Source: Streptococcus cristatus (lineage in GTDB: Bacteria > Bacillota > Bacilli > Lactobacillales > Streptococcaceae). From it: a DNA stretch of 64,000 bases. Where the stretch lies: NCBI RefSeq assembly GCF_008369405.1, contig NZ_VSJJ01000009.1:1-64000 (forward strand). The letters are read 5' to 3'. The position numbers were made by a program, and so were the translations under genes. This document shows positions 1 to 9,979 of this stretch, piece by piece; position 1 is the stretch's first letter, and every line of letters starts with the position of its first letter. The notes beneath the pieces are model-generated. The model was given only the letters and a program-made list of their open reading frames with translations, was not told where the DNA came from and did no database searches.

Positions 1-92
1 TAGTAAAGCTTAACAAATGGATTGCTTCAAAATAACATTTTAGGTCTCACATCATTGACAAAGGTACAATTTATTGGAAAGCGTTTTGCATC

Positions 93-1739
93 TTAATTCT
101 CCAAATCCTGCAAGACTTTTTCTAGCCGAGAAATAGCTCCGACAGGCAGGGCTGTCTTGGGATATTTCTGATTGAAGGCCAGCAGGAAGTTTAAGCGAAC
201 CTGCATTCTTTCACGAATGAGCTGTCTGTACTTGTCGTCAAAGCTTGGAACAGCATAACCCTTATAATCCAAGTATTCAAAACCTTCCAAAGGACCAAAA
301 GGCTTAAATTTAGCCTTACCGTCTACAATCTGCTCGATAATATCTAAAGACACTTCCTTTGAGATGCCTTTACCCATATAAAAACTAGTATTGATAATAT
401 AGCAAGCGACCCCTGACTCAAATAAATGACGGAATTTCCGATAATCTTCCACCAATGGATAGACTCGGAAAGGATTGGCATAAGGCTCAATAACCAAGTC
501 TTCGTTCAAGCCAGTGACATTCTCAGCATTGGAGCGCTTGGTCATCAGTGTGCAGCCCATTGTGGAGGCCATCAGCGGATCATTGATCTTAACCAGAGGT
601 GGGAGAGAATCATCCTTCATAATCCAGAAGATAGCGTTGATGGGCTCATCAATCCGGTCTACGCGATTTGGAGTCGCAAAACGCGATTTGACAGTCCGTC
701 CATTCCCGTTACGGATGTCCTCTGTTACTAGCTTTTTCCGCCCATTTTCATCCAGCGTCACTCCACAATTCTGCACGGTGACAAAGAAATCCTGCTCACT
801 ATGGCCTGTAGGATAATCATTGGTCTTGTCAAAATAAGACGGTTCGAGGGCAATAGAGGAGCCATCCTTGACCGAGATGATAAAGGCATCATCATGGAGA
901 ACCTTGATATCATATTTATGGTCATGTTTTGCATGCGTCAATGTGGATTTTCCTGAACCCGACAGTCCAAAGAAAGATGCAACATAGTCCTCTTTGTCCG
1001 TATTTTGCTTGAAAATTTTCAGACCTCCGTGGCAGGCAACATAGCCATTTCTGGCAGCTGTTCCCCACGCCAAAGTCAAGGTTGCCTTTTTCAGCTCCCC
1101 GAAATAGTTCAAGCCCAGAATAACGGCGCAATTATGATTGGTATCAAAATAAACCAAACCTTCTGGATAGTCTGGATGCTTCCACTTGGGATCAAAAAAG
1201 ACAAAGATATCATTCTCTTCGTACTTTTTAGAAGCTCGTAGGCGGTTCTTAAATTCCTCATCCAAAATCTGGAAATTCAAGAGCCAAGAATAAAGATTAT
1301 TGATTTCTTCCTGAGGCACCATCAGGTGGGCGCAAACCATGAAGTCCTCATCCAGCCCTACAACTGCATCTGCCTTATAAAAGGTCCTCTGATGTGCTTG
1401 GTAAACAGCACTACGAACTAGAAACAGCAAGTGCTCGTCTTCCTGACGATTTCTTCCATAAATCCGTCTAGCCTTGGCAGTTCGGCCGACAACCGCCCCC
1501 GAATTAGTCAATAAAACGCGGGCATAGGAAGGAAGCCCCAGCTCCTTAGTATGAATCACCGGCATGTCCAGCACAACCGTTCCAGCAGCTACAGAAGCCA
1601 GTTGATAGGCTTCTTCTACTGTCTTGATTGCCTGCACCTGATTCTCATAAAAGGCTGTCTCTACAATGGTCTTCAAGGGCGAAAAATAAGAAGAATCTTT
1701 TCTTATTTCTTGCGGAGAAAATTTACGACGTGTTACCAT
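93..1739 (-). CDS. pckA: ATP-dependent phosphoenolpyruvate carboxykinase
   Basis: Cytosolic enzyme interconverting oxaloacetate + ATP and PEP + ADP + CO2, the entry step of gluconeogenesis. The 548-aa length is normal for the ATP-using family. A P-loop GLSGSGKST is at residues 258-266 and the metal-binding kinase-2 motif LHDDAF at 281-286; the phosphate/substrate motif GTAARNGYVACHGG precedes the P-loop. The start is supported by AAAGGAGG 7 nt before the ATG. It is monocistronic: the next gene on this strand is separated by a structured repeat. Many streptococci lack this enzyme, so its presence is informative about species. Function is near certain from motifs. Confidence 0.95.
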   Translation of the reverse strand: MVTRRKFSPQEIRKDSSYFSPLKTIVETAFYENQVQAIKTVEEAYQLASVAAGTVVLDMPVIHTKELGLPSYARVLLTNSGAVVGRTAKARRIYGRNRQEDEHLLFLVRSAVYQAHQRTFYKADAVVGLDEDFMVCAHLMVPQEEINNLYSWLLNFQILDEEFKNRLRASKKYEENDIFVFFDPKWKHPDYPEGLVYFDTNHNCAVILGLNYFGELKKATLTLAWGTAARNGYVACHGGLKIFKQNTDKEDYVASFFGLSGSGKSTLTHAKHDHKYDIKVLHDDAFIISVKDGSSIALEPSYFDKTNDYPTGHSEQDFFVTVQNCGVTLDENGRKKLVTEDIRNGNGRTVKSRFATPNRVDRIDEPINAIFWIMKDDSLPPLVKINDPLMASTMGCTLMTKRSNAENVTGLNEDLVIEPYANPFRVYPLVEDYRKFRHLFESGVACYIINTSFYMGKGISKEVSLDIIEQIVDGKAKFKPFGPLEGFEYLDYKGYAVPSFDDKYRQLIRERMQVRLNFLLAFNQKYPKTALPVGAISRLEKVLQDLEN

Positions 1740-1769
1740 AACGATACCTCCTTTATGCTATTACTATTA

Positions 1770-1803
1770 TTTTAGCATAAATATTCAATTATGCACGCTA
1801 AAA
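1770..1803. promoter_or_regulatory. Interrupted inverted repeat upstream of pckA
   Basis: TTTTAGCATAA at 1770-1780 faces TTATGCACGCTAAAA at 1789-1803, giving an inverted repeat with a small insertion in one arm, about 30-60 bp upstream of the pckA start. It could be an operator in the pckA promoter region; no convincing -35/-10 pair was seen around it. The regulator is unknown. Confidence 0.3.
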
Positions 1804-1817
1804 AATGCAGTAAAAAA

Positions 1818-1992
1818 GAGTCTGGGACAAAAGTCCTAGCCTCTCAATTGTCTTTGGATTGTCGAGTAAGACGCAGTGGCTGAGTGGACTCTACTACGCT
1901 GATTTTATCAGCTTTTACAGCTCTACTCAACTGTGCGGAGGTGGGACGACGAAATCGAATTCTAACGAATTACCGATTTCTGTTCCACTCTC
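1818..1992 (-). repeat. Structured intergenic repeat, copy 1
   Basis: About 175 bp, nearly identical in reverse orientation to the copies at 21528-21704 and 57680-57856. Read on the minus strand it begins GAGAGTGGAACAGAAATCGG and ends GTCCCAGACTCTTTTTT, so the ends pair with each other. It contains an inner hairpin GAAATCG..AATTC/GAATT..CGATTTC and a second hairpin GCTGAT-ATCAGC inside TTGAGT-AGAGC arms. It abuts the stop codon of the AI-2E permease gene and ends in a T-run in that direction, so it can act as a terminator. Family name not recognised. Confidence 0.85.
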
Positions 1993-3117
1993 CTATTTTT
2001 TTATAATACCAAATTCTTCATTTTTCTTTTGTTGCTGAGCTTCCTTGTGATTGTCATAAAGGTTGGCAAGGAATTTCACGATTTCCTTGAGGATAGAGTA
2101 GGTCGGAATTGCTACAATCATGCCCATAATACCATAGATATTACTTGAAAGAAGCAAGAGAACCATAATCGTAATAGGGTGCACCTTCATAACGCTCCCA
2201 ACAATACGAGGATAAAGGATATTTCCATCAATCTGCTGGATAATCAACATATAGATCAAAGCCACCAACATTTTATGAGGATCGGTAAAAAAGTAGGTGA
2301 TTAGCATGGGAATCAAGCCGATACTAGGCCCCACATAAGGAATTAAGTTGGCCAGAGCTGAAAAAATCGCAAAGACCAAGGCATACTTGAGTCCAATGAC
2401 ACTGTAACCAATATATGCTAAGGTTCCAATCAGCAAGGCATCAATCGAAATACCACTGATATAACGGGCAACCGTCGCATTGAGATTGGTCAAGAGACTA
2501 GATATATTTAGCTTATCGCGCTTGAGAACAGTCCGCTCCAGCATAGGCAAAAGCTTGTGTCCATCCATCAGGAAGTAGACCAAAAAAATCGGGGTCATGA
2601 TGAGAATCATGAGGGTATTGATGACAGCAGACACTACACTACCCAGACTATTGGTAACACTATTTAAAATATTTTGCAGAATATCTACATAGGACAGATT
2701 GAGTTGCTGGATAGTAGACTGAATATTTAAACTCTTAAAGAGGGGATTTTTGGATAATTGATTGACAAAACTCTGGATTTCCCAATAGAGATTTTGCGTT
2801 GAATTAATCAAGCTGGACAGCTGGTTAATCAAAATTGGCAAAAGGTAGATTACTCCGACCGTCACTAGACCAAAGAGCAGAAAAAGAGTGATTAAAATCC
2901 CGAAAATTCGATTGATTTTCAACTTTTTTTCGAGCAGTGTCACCAGAGGATTTGTGATATAGTAGAGAAATCCTCCCATAACAAAGGGAATTAAAATCGT
3001 ATTGATAACGCTCACCACCGGCGTAATCATATCTCCCATCTGGCGCCAGATGAAAAAGATAATCGTCAGCAGCAAAACTTCACTGGTCCAAAACATTAAT
3101 TTACTTTTATGAAACAT
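1993..3117 (-). CDS. AI-2E family transporter (PerM/YdiK-like permease)
   Basis: Integral membrane protein of the AI-2E/PerM superfamily, 374 aa, with an N-terminal hydrophobic pair, a central soluble stretch of about 130 residues, and a C-terminal block of several membrane segments containing the family-typical YIxGISIDALLIG and PYVGPxIGxIP sequences. The start at 3117 (MFHKSK) is chosen because GGAGGAG sits about 8 nt upstream; a longer frame begins at 3156 without a good site. Substrate is not predictable: family members export autoinducer-2, ions or small solutes. The gene is monocistronic and ends directly against the repeat at 1818-1992. Confidence 0.85.
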   Translation of the reverse strand: MFHKSKLMFWTSEVLLLTIIFFIWRQMGDMITPVVSVINTILIPFVMGGFLYYITNPLVTLLEKKLKINRIFGILITLFLLFGLVTVGVIYLLPILINQLSSLINSTQNLYWEIQSFVNQLSKNPLFKSLNIQSTIQQLNLSYVDILQNILNSVTNSLGSVVSAVINTLMILIMTPIFLVYFLMDGHKLLPMLERTVLKRDKLNISSLLTNLNATVARYISGISIDALLIGTLAYIGYSVIGLKYALVFAIFSALANLIPYVGPSIGLIPMLITYFFTDPHKMLVALIYMLIIQQIDGNILYPRIVGSVMKVHPITIMVLLLLSSNIYGIMGMIVAIPTYSILKEIVKFLANLYDNHKEAQQQKKNEEFGIIKK

Positions 3118-3461
3118 CTTTACTCTCCTCCAAGTTATTTTACCATAATTTATCATAAAATAAAGGTAATTTCATAAAAGAAAGAATAAAAACGGAAACA
3201 TTATTCAGTTAGGAAAGGTAAGCAATTTAAGATTGGTGATCGTCTTTCTCTTTAGTTTGAACGACACTAACAGATCACCCTTGCTGAAAAGGAATTTTTA
3301 GCATGACTGACATCAAAATCATCCTTTATCAAACATAAAAAAATCACCTGAAAGCAACAGCTGAAAAGCGGAATTTTTCAAGTGATTTTTGCTATTAGCT
3401 CCATCAGGAAGCAAGGAATACAATTGAGAATGTAAAAATGTTTGAACCTGTAAACGGGTTA
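3118..3461. other. Intergenic region
   Basis: 344 bp between the DUF1827 gene and the permease gene. It holds an extended -10 (TGGTAAAAT, minus strand, 3137-3145) close to the permease start and a bidirectional terminator hairpin at 3337-3390. No convincing small ORF or known riboswitch was seen in the rest. Confidence 0.5.
3337..3390. terminator. Bidirectional rho-independent terminator
   Basis: AAAAATCACCTGAAA pairs with TTTTTCAAGTGATTTTT across a loop of about 20 nt, with A- and T-runs at both ends. It lies downstream of the DUF1827 gene on the minus strand and would end that transcript. Confidence 0.7.
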
Positions 3462-3764
3462 TTATCCTTTAATCGGGATTGAAATCTCAATCAAACTATT
3501 GGTATAGATTGTCCGAATGGCAGAGGAATCAATATTCTTTTGGTCAATTTTTCGCTTCAAAAAGAATTCTCTAATTTTTTCAATTTCTTGCTCTCTGATT
3601 GCGCGATGCTTATTTGAAATGAGAATTTCATAATGGGTGGGTGCTTCTGTGAAAATAACATCGCTATTTCCAGCAGAGTAAACCTCTACCAGCGTTGCAT
3701 CCGTACTTTCCAACTGATTTTTTACTAGTTCTGCATGGGTATTCGTCGTATTTATAAGCTTCAT
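3462..3764 (-). CDS. DUF1827 family protein
   Basis: 100-aa soluble protein matching the streptococcal DUF1827 family by whole-length appearance (MKLINTTNTHAELVKNQLES at the N terminus). No catalytic motif, signal peptide or membrane segment is visible. AGGAGG 7 nt before the ATG fixes the start. Function unknown. It precedes a terminator and lies downstream of a Nudix gene on the same strand with about 100 bp between them, so co-transcription is possible but not shown. Confidence 0.7.
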   Translation of the reverse strand: MKLINTTNTHAELVKNQLESTDATLVEVYSAGNSDVIFTEAPTHYEILISNKHRAIREQEIEKIREFFLKRKIDQKNIDSSAIRTIYTNSLIEISIPIKG

Positions 3765-3863
3765 TCATTTGCCTCCTACCTTAAATCGTCGCTATTATTA
3801 TAACACGTTTTTCAGGAATTGTGAATGATTGCCTGTAATTTATATCATTTTAAATATAGCAGG

Positions 3864-4316
3864 CTAGTTATTCTGATATTTACGCTTCCACTGCTCAACT
3901 CCCCATTTATGGCTGCCACGTTTCAATTTTTCAATGGCAAGCTCGACAGGAAACCATGCCAGATTATTGAAGTCTTCCAGTGGGTTTTCTACTTCTTGAT
4001 AAGAAAGGGCTTCGTAAATATAGGCAGGATTATAAAAATGCGTGTCCCGGTGGCGAGAATAAAAATATTCGTCCGCTTGACCAAAGTAATCTCCTACTTG
4101 GATGCTAAAACCAAGCTCTTCCAGCAATTCCCGCTCGAGAGTAGCCAGCTGATCTTCTCCTTCTTCCATTTGTCCTCCGGGAAGAAACCAAGCGCCATTA
4201 GGGGCTTGTACTAAAATAATATTTTCTTTCTTTTCATCCGGAATTACTGCATAAACTCCATAGCGTGTCACATACTCGACATTTTCCTCGTGAACTCCAA
4301 AAACTGGATGGGTCAT
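3864..4316 (-). CDS. Nudix hydrolase (MutT family)
   Basis: 150-aa protein with a complete Nudix box G-x5-E-x7-REUxEExGU at residues 48-70 (G48, E54, R62, E63, E66, E67, G69, F70). Such enzymes hydrolyse nucleoside diphosphates linked to another moiety, using Mg2+. The flanking sequence (an aromatic-rich strand WFLPGGQ before the box, YIYEAL after) fits the fold. Substrate cannot be read from the sequence; oxidised dNTPs, dinucleotide polyphosphates or nucleotide sugars are all possible. Confidence 0.88.
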   Translation of the reverse strand: MTHPVFGVHEENVEYVTRYGVYAVIPDEKKENIILVQAPNGAWFLPGGQMEEGEDQLATLERELLEELGFSIQVGDYFGQADEYFYSRHRDTHFYNPAYIYEALSYQEVENPLEDFNNLAWFPVELAIEKLKRGSHKWGVEQWKRKYQNN

Positions 4317-4435
4317 TATCTTTCCTCATTCCTTATAATCTTTATTACTATCATAAATAACTTATACTAGCCTGTCAAGAGTTTAAACTTATTTTTTCAG
4401 CTTTCACAAGGAAGCTGAATTCCTTCGTTCTCAAG

Positions 4436-4463
4436 TAAAAAAGCCCGCCTCAGTTGAGACGGA
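4436..4463 (-). terminator. Terminator of ileS
   Basis: On the minus strand CCGTCTCA and TGAGGCGG form a tight stem with a 2-nt loop, followed by GCTTTTTT, about 45 nt past the ileS stop codon. Confidence 0.8.
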
Positions 4464-4505
4464 ACTTCTTCTAGCTATCAGTCAAACCTAGTCTATTAGA
4501 CTGGA

Positions 4506-7298
4506 TTATTTTTCTTCAAAGCCTTCTGCGACTGCATCCGCAAAGTTTTCTTCTACAATGCTTGCACAGTGGTCACAGATAACTGCATGGTAGCTGCGTT
4601 CAGCAGTAGTTGGATCGATACGACGGCAACGGTCACATACTTCACCTGCAGCGCGTTCAACTGTAAAGGCAACATCCTCAAAGCTAACTGCGCCTTCTGG
4701 AGCTGCTCCTTCTGCGATGGTTAATTCTGACACGATCAAAAGTTGAGCTACATTGCTATCCACTGCTCCAAGAAGAGTTTTCACCACTTCATTTGGATAA
4801 ACTGTCAAGTGCGCTTCGAGTGATTTACCGATCACTTTGGCATTACGCGCTTCTTCCAAGGCTTTTTGAGCTTGTCCACGGAAGTCCATAAAGGCTGCCC
4901 AAGTATCCAAGATTTCTTCTTGGTTAGCAAATGTTTGAGCTTCTGGCAATTCTGACAACTGAACAAAGTCTTCTGCTTCATGCTCTAGATAAGACCAGAT
5001 TTCTTCCGCTGTGTGAGGAAGGATTGGTGTCAAGAGTTTCGTGATTTTGACAAGAATGTCATAGAAGACTGTCTGCATTTGGCGACGTTCGAGTGATTTG
5101 GCACCTTCGATGTAAACAACGTCTTTAGCAAAGTCAAGGTAGAAGGCTGACAAGTCAACGTTGATAAAGTTCACCAAGGCCTTGTAGATTGTCAAAAATT
5201 CAAAATCAGCATAGGCATCACAAATGGTCTTAACAAGCTGGTTAAAGCGAATAGTCATGTACTTATCAACTGAACGAAGCTCATCGTAAGCTACTGCGTC
5301 CTGCGCTGGGTTAAAGTCTGATGTATTAGCAATCAAGAAACGAAGAGTGTTACGGATCTTGCGGTAAGTTTCAGAGACTTGGCTCAAGATATCCATAGAG
5401 ATACGCACGTCGTTGCTTGAGTCAACACTTGTTACCCAGAGACGCAAGATTTCCGCACCGAATTGTTTTTCAACATCGCTTGGGGCAATCGTATTTCCAA
5501 GAGATTTAGACATCTTCTCACCTTTACCATCAAGAGCAAATCCTTGTGATAAGATTTGTTTGTATGGCGCTACGCCATGATTGGCAACAGATGTGATGAG
5601 GGATGAGTTGAACCAACCACGGTATTGATCAGAACCTTCTAGGTAAAGATCAGCTGGGTATTTAAGCTCTGGACGGTTAACCACTACTCCATTCCATGAT
5701 GAACCTGAGTCGAACCAAACGTCCATGATGTCCGTTTCTTTCTTGAACTCGCCATTTGGTGAACCTGGATGCGTAAATCCTTCTGGCAAGAGGTCTTTAG
5801 CATCACGTTCCCACCAGACAATAGAGCCATGCTCTTCAAAGAGTTGAGCCACGTGTTCGATGGTTTCAGCTGTCATGATTGGTGTTCCGTCTTCTGCGTA
5901 GAAGATAGGAAGGGGAACTCCCCAAGCACGTTGACGAGAGATAACCCAGTCGCCACGGTCACGAATCATGTTGTAAAGACGGACTTTACCCCATTCTGAG
6001 TGGAACTTCACTTTTTCAATTTCATCCAAGATTTCTTGGCGGAATTTAGATACAGAGGCAAACCATTGTGGCACTGCACGCCAGATGATTGGCTTCTTGG
6101 TACGCCAGTCAAATGGGTAGGAGTGAGAGATTTCTTCTTGAGCAAGGAGAAGATTTCCAAGTTTTTCAATAACAGTTGGCACAACCTTATCATAGAATTG
6201 ACCTTCGAACTCAGCACCTGCATTGGCCATCATAATCCCGCGTTCGTTAACTGTTACAGCAACTTCAAGACCATTGGCAACACCGACATGGTAGTCGTCC
6301 TCACCAAAACCTGGAGCTGTATGGACGATACCTGTACCAGAGTCTGTCGTAACATGGTCACCAAGGATCACCAGCTCATCTACAGCCGTATCCCATGGGT
6401 GAGCTGTCACAATGTGGTTCAATTCTTGACCACGGTAAGTTGCCAAAACTTGTACATCAGCCCAGCCAAATTTCTCAGACAAGCTATCCAACAATTCTGA
6501 AGCAACCACAAACTTACGAGCTTCGCCAGCAGGTTGTACGACTACGTAATCAATATCCGCTCCAACTGTCAAACCACGAGAAGCTGTGATGGTAAATGGC
6601 GTAGTGGTCCATACGACGATATAAGTATCTGTATCTAGAACACCTTTCCCGTCTTTAACTGGATTAGCATAGTAAAGGGAAGTTGAAAGCAAGTCATGGT
6701 ATTCAATTTCCGCTTCAGCCAGGGCTGACTCAGAAGACCATGACCAGTAAACTGGCTTGGCCCCACGGTAAATATAGCCTTTCTTAGCCATTTCACCAAA
6801 GACACGGATTTGAGCCGCTTCATAGTCTGGAGTCAAGGTCACATAAGGATTTTCCCAGTCACCAGAAACCCCCAAACGTTTAAAGTCTTCTCGTTGTTTA
6901 TCTACTTGAGAAAGAGCATACTCACGGCAAAGTTTCAAGTACTCAACCAAGTCCATTTCTTTACGTTTGACACCTTGTTTTGCCAATACTTGCTCGATTG
7001 GCAGACCATGTGTATCCCAGCCTGGGATGTAAGGCGCATAAAATCCTGACATCGATTTTGAACGAACAATAATATCTTTAGAAATCTTGTTCATAGCGTG
7101 TCCAACGTGGATATTTCCGTTGGCATAGGGAGGGCCATCATGCAAGACAAAATGAGGTTTGCCTTGGTTCAATTCTTGACGGCGTTGGTAAAGTTTTGCT
7201 TCTTCCCATTCTTTTTGCCATATTGGTTCTTTATTTGGCAAGCCAGCACGCATTGGAAATGCAGTTTTCCCAAGATTCAGGGTTTCTTTGAGTTTCAT
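4506..7298 (-). CDS. ileS: Isoleucyl-tRNA synthetase
   Basis: Class I synthetase charging tRNA-Ile, 930 aa, a normal bacterial length. The HIGH signature is HVGH at residues 64-67 ([11 protein letters not shown]), the KMSKS signature is [10 protein letters not shown], the CP1 editing domain contains [15 protein letters not shown] and [13 protein letters not shown], and the C-terminal zinc finger is CDRC...CDHC. It follows a T-box leader, so uncharged tRNA-Ile should increase its expression. It lies downstream of divIVA on the same strand, the usual streptococcal arrangement. Confidence 0.98.
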   Translation of the reverse strand: MKLKETLNLGKTAFPMRAGLPNKEPIWQKEWEEAKLYQRRQELNQGKPHFVLHDGPPYANGNIHVGHAMNKISKDIIVRSKSMSGFYAPYIPGWDTHGLPIEQVLAKQGVKRKEMDLVEYLKLCREYALSQVDKQREDFKRLGVSGDWENPYVTLTPDYEAAQIRVFGEMAKKGYIYRGAKPVYWSWSSESALAEAEIEYHDLLSTSLYYANPVKDGKGVLDTDTYIVVWTTTPFTITASRGLTVGADIDYVVVQPAGEARKFVVASELLDSLSEKFGWADVQVLATYRGQELNHIVTAHPWDTAVDELVILGDHVTTDSGTGIVHTAPGFGEDDYHVGVANGLEVAVTVNERGIMMANAGAEFEGQFYDKVVPTVIEKLGNLLLAQEEISHSYPFDWRTKKPIIWRAVPQWFASVSKFRQEILDEIEKVKFHSEWGKVRLYNMIRDRGDWVISRQRAWGVPLPIFYAEDGTPIMTAETIEHVAQLFEEHGSIVWWERDAKDLLPEGFTHPGSPNGEFKKETDIMDVWFDSGSSWNGVVVNRPELKYPADLYLEGSDQYRGWFNSSLITSVANHGVAPYKQILSQGFALDGKGEKMSKSLGNTIAPSDVEKQFGAEILRLWVTSVDSSNDVRISMDILSQVSETYRKIRNTLRFLIANTSDFNPAQDAVAYDELRSVDKYMTIRFNQLVKTICDAYADFEFLTIYKALVNFINVDLSAFYLDFAKDVVYIEGAKSLERRQMQTVFYDILVKITKLLTPILPHTAEEIWSYLEHEAEDFVQLSELPEAQTFANQEEILDTWAAFMDFRGQAQKALEEARNAKVIGKSLEAHLTVYPNEVVKTLLGAVDSNVAQLLIVSELTIAEGAAPEGAVSFEDVAFTVERAAGEVCDRCRRIDPTTAERSYHAVICDHCASIVEENFADAVAEGFEEK

Positions 7299-7334
7299 TT
7301 AGTCTCCTTATTCCATCATAATTTTCAAAATAAA

Positions 7335-7550
7335 AAACCACAAACTTCTCCGAAAGGACGAAAATTCGTGGTACCACCTTTGTTTAGACAGGAAAAAACC
7401 TGTCCCTCTTAGCCCGTAACGTAGGCGGACGTCGTTTCCTACTCGATTCAGAAACGATGAAGCAGAATGATAAGTCAAACAAAAGGGATTACAGGTCTTT
7501 CACCACCACCTGCTCGCTGAAAATATTTTGCTTTCCTTGTGTTTCTGCAC
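7335..7550 (-). promoter_or_regulatory. T-box leader (Ile) of ileS
   Basis: The T-box sequence AAGGTGGTACCACGAA is on the minus strand near 7360-7378, followed by a terminator stem (CCACGAATTTTC with GAAGTTTGTGG, then TTTTTTATTTT). The stem I base pairs CAGAAAC with GTTTCTG, and the distal GCGAGCAGGTGGTGGTGAAA resembles the stem I AG-bulge and loop. An ATC at 7469-7471 lies where the specifier codon is expected and matches Ile. Stem I begins only a few nt after the divIVA stop codon. Confidence 0.9.
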
Positions 7551-8336
7551 TTATAAAAGATCCACTTGAACTTTAGAATCTTCATCCAAATCTGAAAGTT
7601 CTCCAGATTCTAAAATTTCTTTCTGTTGTGCTTGGATCAGCTCTTCATCTATAGTCTGAAGAGTCTGTGTTTCTGCCAAATCTCGATTTGCTTGCTCAAT
7701 TCGTTCTTGCAATTCAGCTAATTCTTCAGGTGAGAATTGGCGCGTAACATCCACTTCTTCCTCTAGCTCAACTTTTTCTCCAAGTGCTTCTTCAACTACC
7801 ATTTTAAAGACTTCATCACTGGTTTGAAGATAGGTAGCAGTCGGGCGAAGGATATCTTCCCAATCTGGAGAGTCAACAATACTTAGCTGACTTTCAATTG
7901 TTGATTTGAGACGTTGATGGAAGACACGCGTTTTATTTTTCAATTCTTCTGTCTCAACAGCCACTCTCTTGGCATTGTCTGTTGCCTGACGAAGAATATC
8001 ATTAGCCTTATACTTGGCTCTATCTAATAAGCGTTGCGCATCTTGCTCTGCTTGCTGCACAATATTTCCGGAACGTTCTTGTGCTGCTTGCTTGACCCGC
8101 TCTGCTGTGTCTTGTGCAATCAAAACGGACTGACTAAGCGAATCTTTCATTTCATCAAAATAAATTAGACGCTCTTCAAGATTACGGATTTTTGCTTCTT
8201 TCTCATGATTTTCACGGATTAATTCTTCATAATCACCGACAATGATATCAAGAAATTCTTCAACTTCATCAATATCGTACCCTCTAAATCTGGTCGAAAA
8301 AGCTTTATCTCTAATCTCTAGTGATGTTAGTGCCAT
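7551..8336 (-). CDS. divIVA: Cell division protein DivIVA
   Basis: Coiled-coil protein that binds negatively curved membrane at the septum and poles and organises division and peripheral wall synthesis in streptococci. 261 aa. The N-terminal membrane-binding domain MALTSLEIRDKAFSTRFRGYD is typical, with F17/R18-type insertion residues, followed by a long heptad-rich coiled coil and an acidic C-terminal tail. AGGAGG precedes the ATG. It is the last gene of the ftsA-ftsZ-ylm cluster before ileS. Confidence 0.95.
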   Translation of the reverse strand: MALTSLEIRDKAFSTRFRGYDIDEVEEFLDIIVGDYEELIRENHEKEAKIRNLEERLIYFDEMKDSLSQSVLIAQDTAERVKQAAQERSGNIVQQAEQDAQRLLDRAKYKANDILRQATDNAKRVAVETEELKNKTRVFHQRLKSTIESQLSIVDSPDWEDILRPTATYLQTSDEVFKMVVEEALGEKVELEEEVDVTRQFSPEELAELQERIEQANRDLAETQTLQTIDEELIQAQQKEILESGELSDLDEDSKVQVDLL

Positions 8337-8345
8337 ATTTCCTCC

Positions 8346-9131
8346 TTATTTGCTAGGTAATAATTCAACTGTTAGTTTATGTTTCCCGTTTTTGGAAAAA
8401 CCATTTTCTGTTAAAACCTTAAATCGTCCATATTTCCTAACGCTAATCAATTCACCTAAAGCAATCTGTTGACTAGGGTTATCAATGGTTCTGTAGTTTT
8501 GCTTCACCTGTTTCCCCATGATTAGTTCCACAGCTTGGCTACGCGATAATTTAAAGACTGTCGCTACCAGTTTATCCAATCTGAGACTAGATACCAAAAC
8601 ATCTGTTGTTTTAGTCACCGGTGACTCTTGTAACTGCTCTCTGAAATCAACTCTTCTTAGCCGAACTGGAACTTTAGCTATTTTAGAAACATTCGTAATG
8701 AAATATTCTTCTAATCTTCTATCCACAAATACTTGTGCACGGTCATCCACGACGATAATATCGCCAAACGTCCGCCTCTCAATCCCTAGCTGATGCAAAA
8801 GCGTTCCCATAATTTGTGAATGAGTTACCTTGTAGAACTTACTTGCATAGGTAATCTCTAGCAAGACCACATCAAAATCTTCGAGTTCTAATTGATAATA
8901 GCTAGGTGCAATCAACACTTTAGCAAACTCACTTGGAAGATAATCTGAACTAGCAAATACTTGCACATCATATTGCTTACTCAAATTTTTGAGAATATTG
9001 ACCTGATGAGGATTCAAAAAAGCTGTCGTCTCATAGCTATATTGATTTTCTACTCTTTGAAGCAATTCCATGCTTTTATCCAGAAACTCTTGATCATCCT
9101 GAGAAAAATGCTGATAGATATTGTTTACCAT
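8346..9131 (-). CDS. ylmH: YlmH-like RNA-binding protein (S4 domain)
   Basis: 261-aa protein with a C-terminal S4 RNA-binding domain (RLDKLVATVFKLSRSQAVEL to SVRKYGRFKV, about residues 182-245) behind an N-terminal YlmH domain. Homologues bind stalled 50S subunits in ribosome rescue; in streptococci the gene always sits in the ftsZ-divIVA cluster. Its start overlaps the end of ylmG by 7 bp, suggesting translational coupling. Confidence 0.9.
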   Translation of the reverse strand: MVNNIYQHFSQDDQEFLDKSMELLQRVENQYSYETTAFLNPHQVNILKNLSKQYDVQVFASSDYLPSEFAKVLIAPSYYQLELEDFDVVLLEITYASKFYKVTHSQIMGTLLHQLGIERRTFGDIIVVDDRAQVFVDRRLEEYFITNVSKIAKVPVRLRRVDFREQLQESPVTKTTDVLVSSLRLDKLVATVFKLSRSQAVELIMGKQVKQNYRTIDNPSQQIALGELISVRKYGRFKVLTENGFSKNGKHKLTVELLPSK

Positions 9132-9400
9132 AGCAATAACAAGGAAGCAAGAATATGTAGAAATAAGGTATCAAGCACTCTCAAGGCAAAAAGTGCCACC
9201 AGAACAGTAAAGTCTAATCTACCAAACTGCAAAGGTAACCTGCGGAATAAACGCAAAAATGGTTCAACCAGAGAACCGACAAGCCTTCCTAGGGCTGTTT
9301 GGTAAGCTCCAGGGAACCAAGACAAGAGTGCATAGATGAAGACGAGAAGAGAGTAAAGATCAATTAGATTAGAAACTAATTTTAAAATAAAATAAATCAT
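9125..9400 (-). CDS. ylmG: YggT family membrane protein
   Basis: 91-aa protein with two hydrophobic segments (about residues 4-27 and 64-90) flanking the family motif SWFPGAYQTALGRLVGSLVEPFLRLFRR, which resembles the YggT signature P-ahhRxhlP. The ATG lies only 3 nt beyond the sepF stop codon. YggT/YlmG proteins have been linked to division-site and membrane functions, but the mechanism is unknown. Its place between sepF and ylmH is canonical. Confidence 0.9.
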   Translation of the reverse strand: MIYFILKLVSNLIDLYSLLVFIYALLSWFPGAYQTALGRLVGSLVEPFLRLFRRLPLQFGRLDFTVLVALFALRVLDTLFLHILASLLLLW

Positions 9401-9403
9401 TAA

Positions 9404-9970
9404 TTATCTGCTGCGTTTCATATCAAAATCGTATTCACTCAGATCCACATCGTTTGGAAGGCGAATATCTTCTACATTGACAACAACGTTGATTGGAGTA
9501 AGCAAATACATAGTACTAGCAACTTTTCTCAAGTTTCCAGCCAAAACATAGCGGGCCCCATCAAGATAATCCAAACAACGTCTTGCTTGTACTTCTGTCA
9601 TATATTGGAAGTCAATCAAGATACTCTCATTCGCCACAAGTAAATCAACAACCTCTGTTGCTTCCTCATATTTTTTCGGATAGCGAACATCAATCGTAAC
9701 CTTCTCACTAGATTTCACTCGATGCTGAGCGAGTTCTTGTTGGCGAGCATGCAATCTAGTAATATTTTCCGTTGCAGGCTTTTGTTGGACTTGTGAAGAA
9801 GCTACACGAGTACGTGCGCTTTCCTTTGCTGATGCAGCCGGAACTGGCTCAATCTCTGCAGGCTTCAAAACAGAATCAGATTCATCTAAAGGCTGTACTG
9901 GTAAGTCAGACTTTTCTCCATCTTCTGTAAAGTATTCTATAAATTTATCAAATTTATCTTTAAATGACAT
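9404..9970 (-). CDS. sepF: Cell division protein SepF
   Basis: 188-aa FtsZ-binding membrane anchor that tethers and bundles FtsZ filaments. An N-terminal amphipathic helix ([14 protein letters not shown]) is followed by a variable linker and the C-terminal DUF552 domain (about 95-180) with [20 protein letters not shown] and [15 protein letters not shown] lies about 5 nt before the ATG. It is embedded between ylmE and ylmG. Confidence 0.95.
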   Translation of the reverse strand: MSFKDKFDKFIEYFTEDGEKSDLPVQPLDESDSVLKPAEIEPVPAASAKESARTRVASSQVQQKPATENITRLHARQQELAQHRVKSSEKVTIDVRYPKKYEEATEVVDLLVANESILIDFQYMTEVQARRCLDYLDGARYVLAGNLRKVASTMYLLTPINVVVNVEDIRLPNDVDLSEYDFDMKRSR

Positions 9971-9979
9971 AGTTCTTTC

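Noticed and set aside
426..816. Plus-strand ORFs of about 100 codons inside pckA
   Set aside because: Antisense to a strongly supported gene, with no binding sites and no family resemblance.
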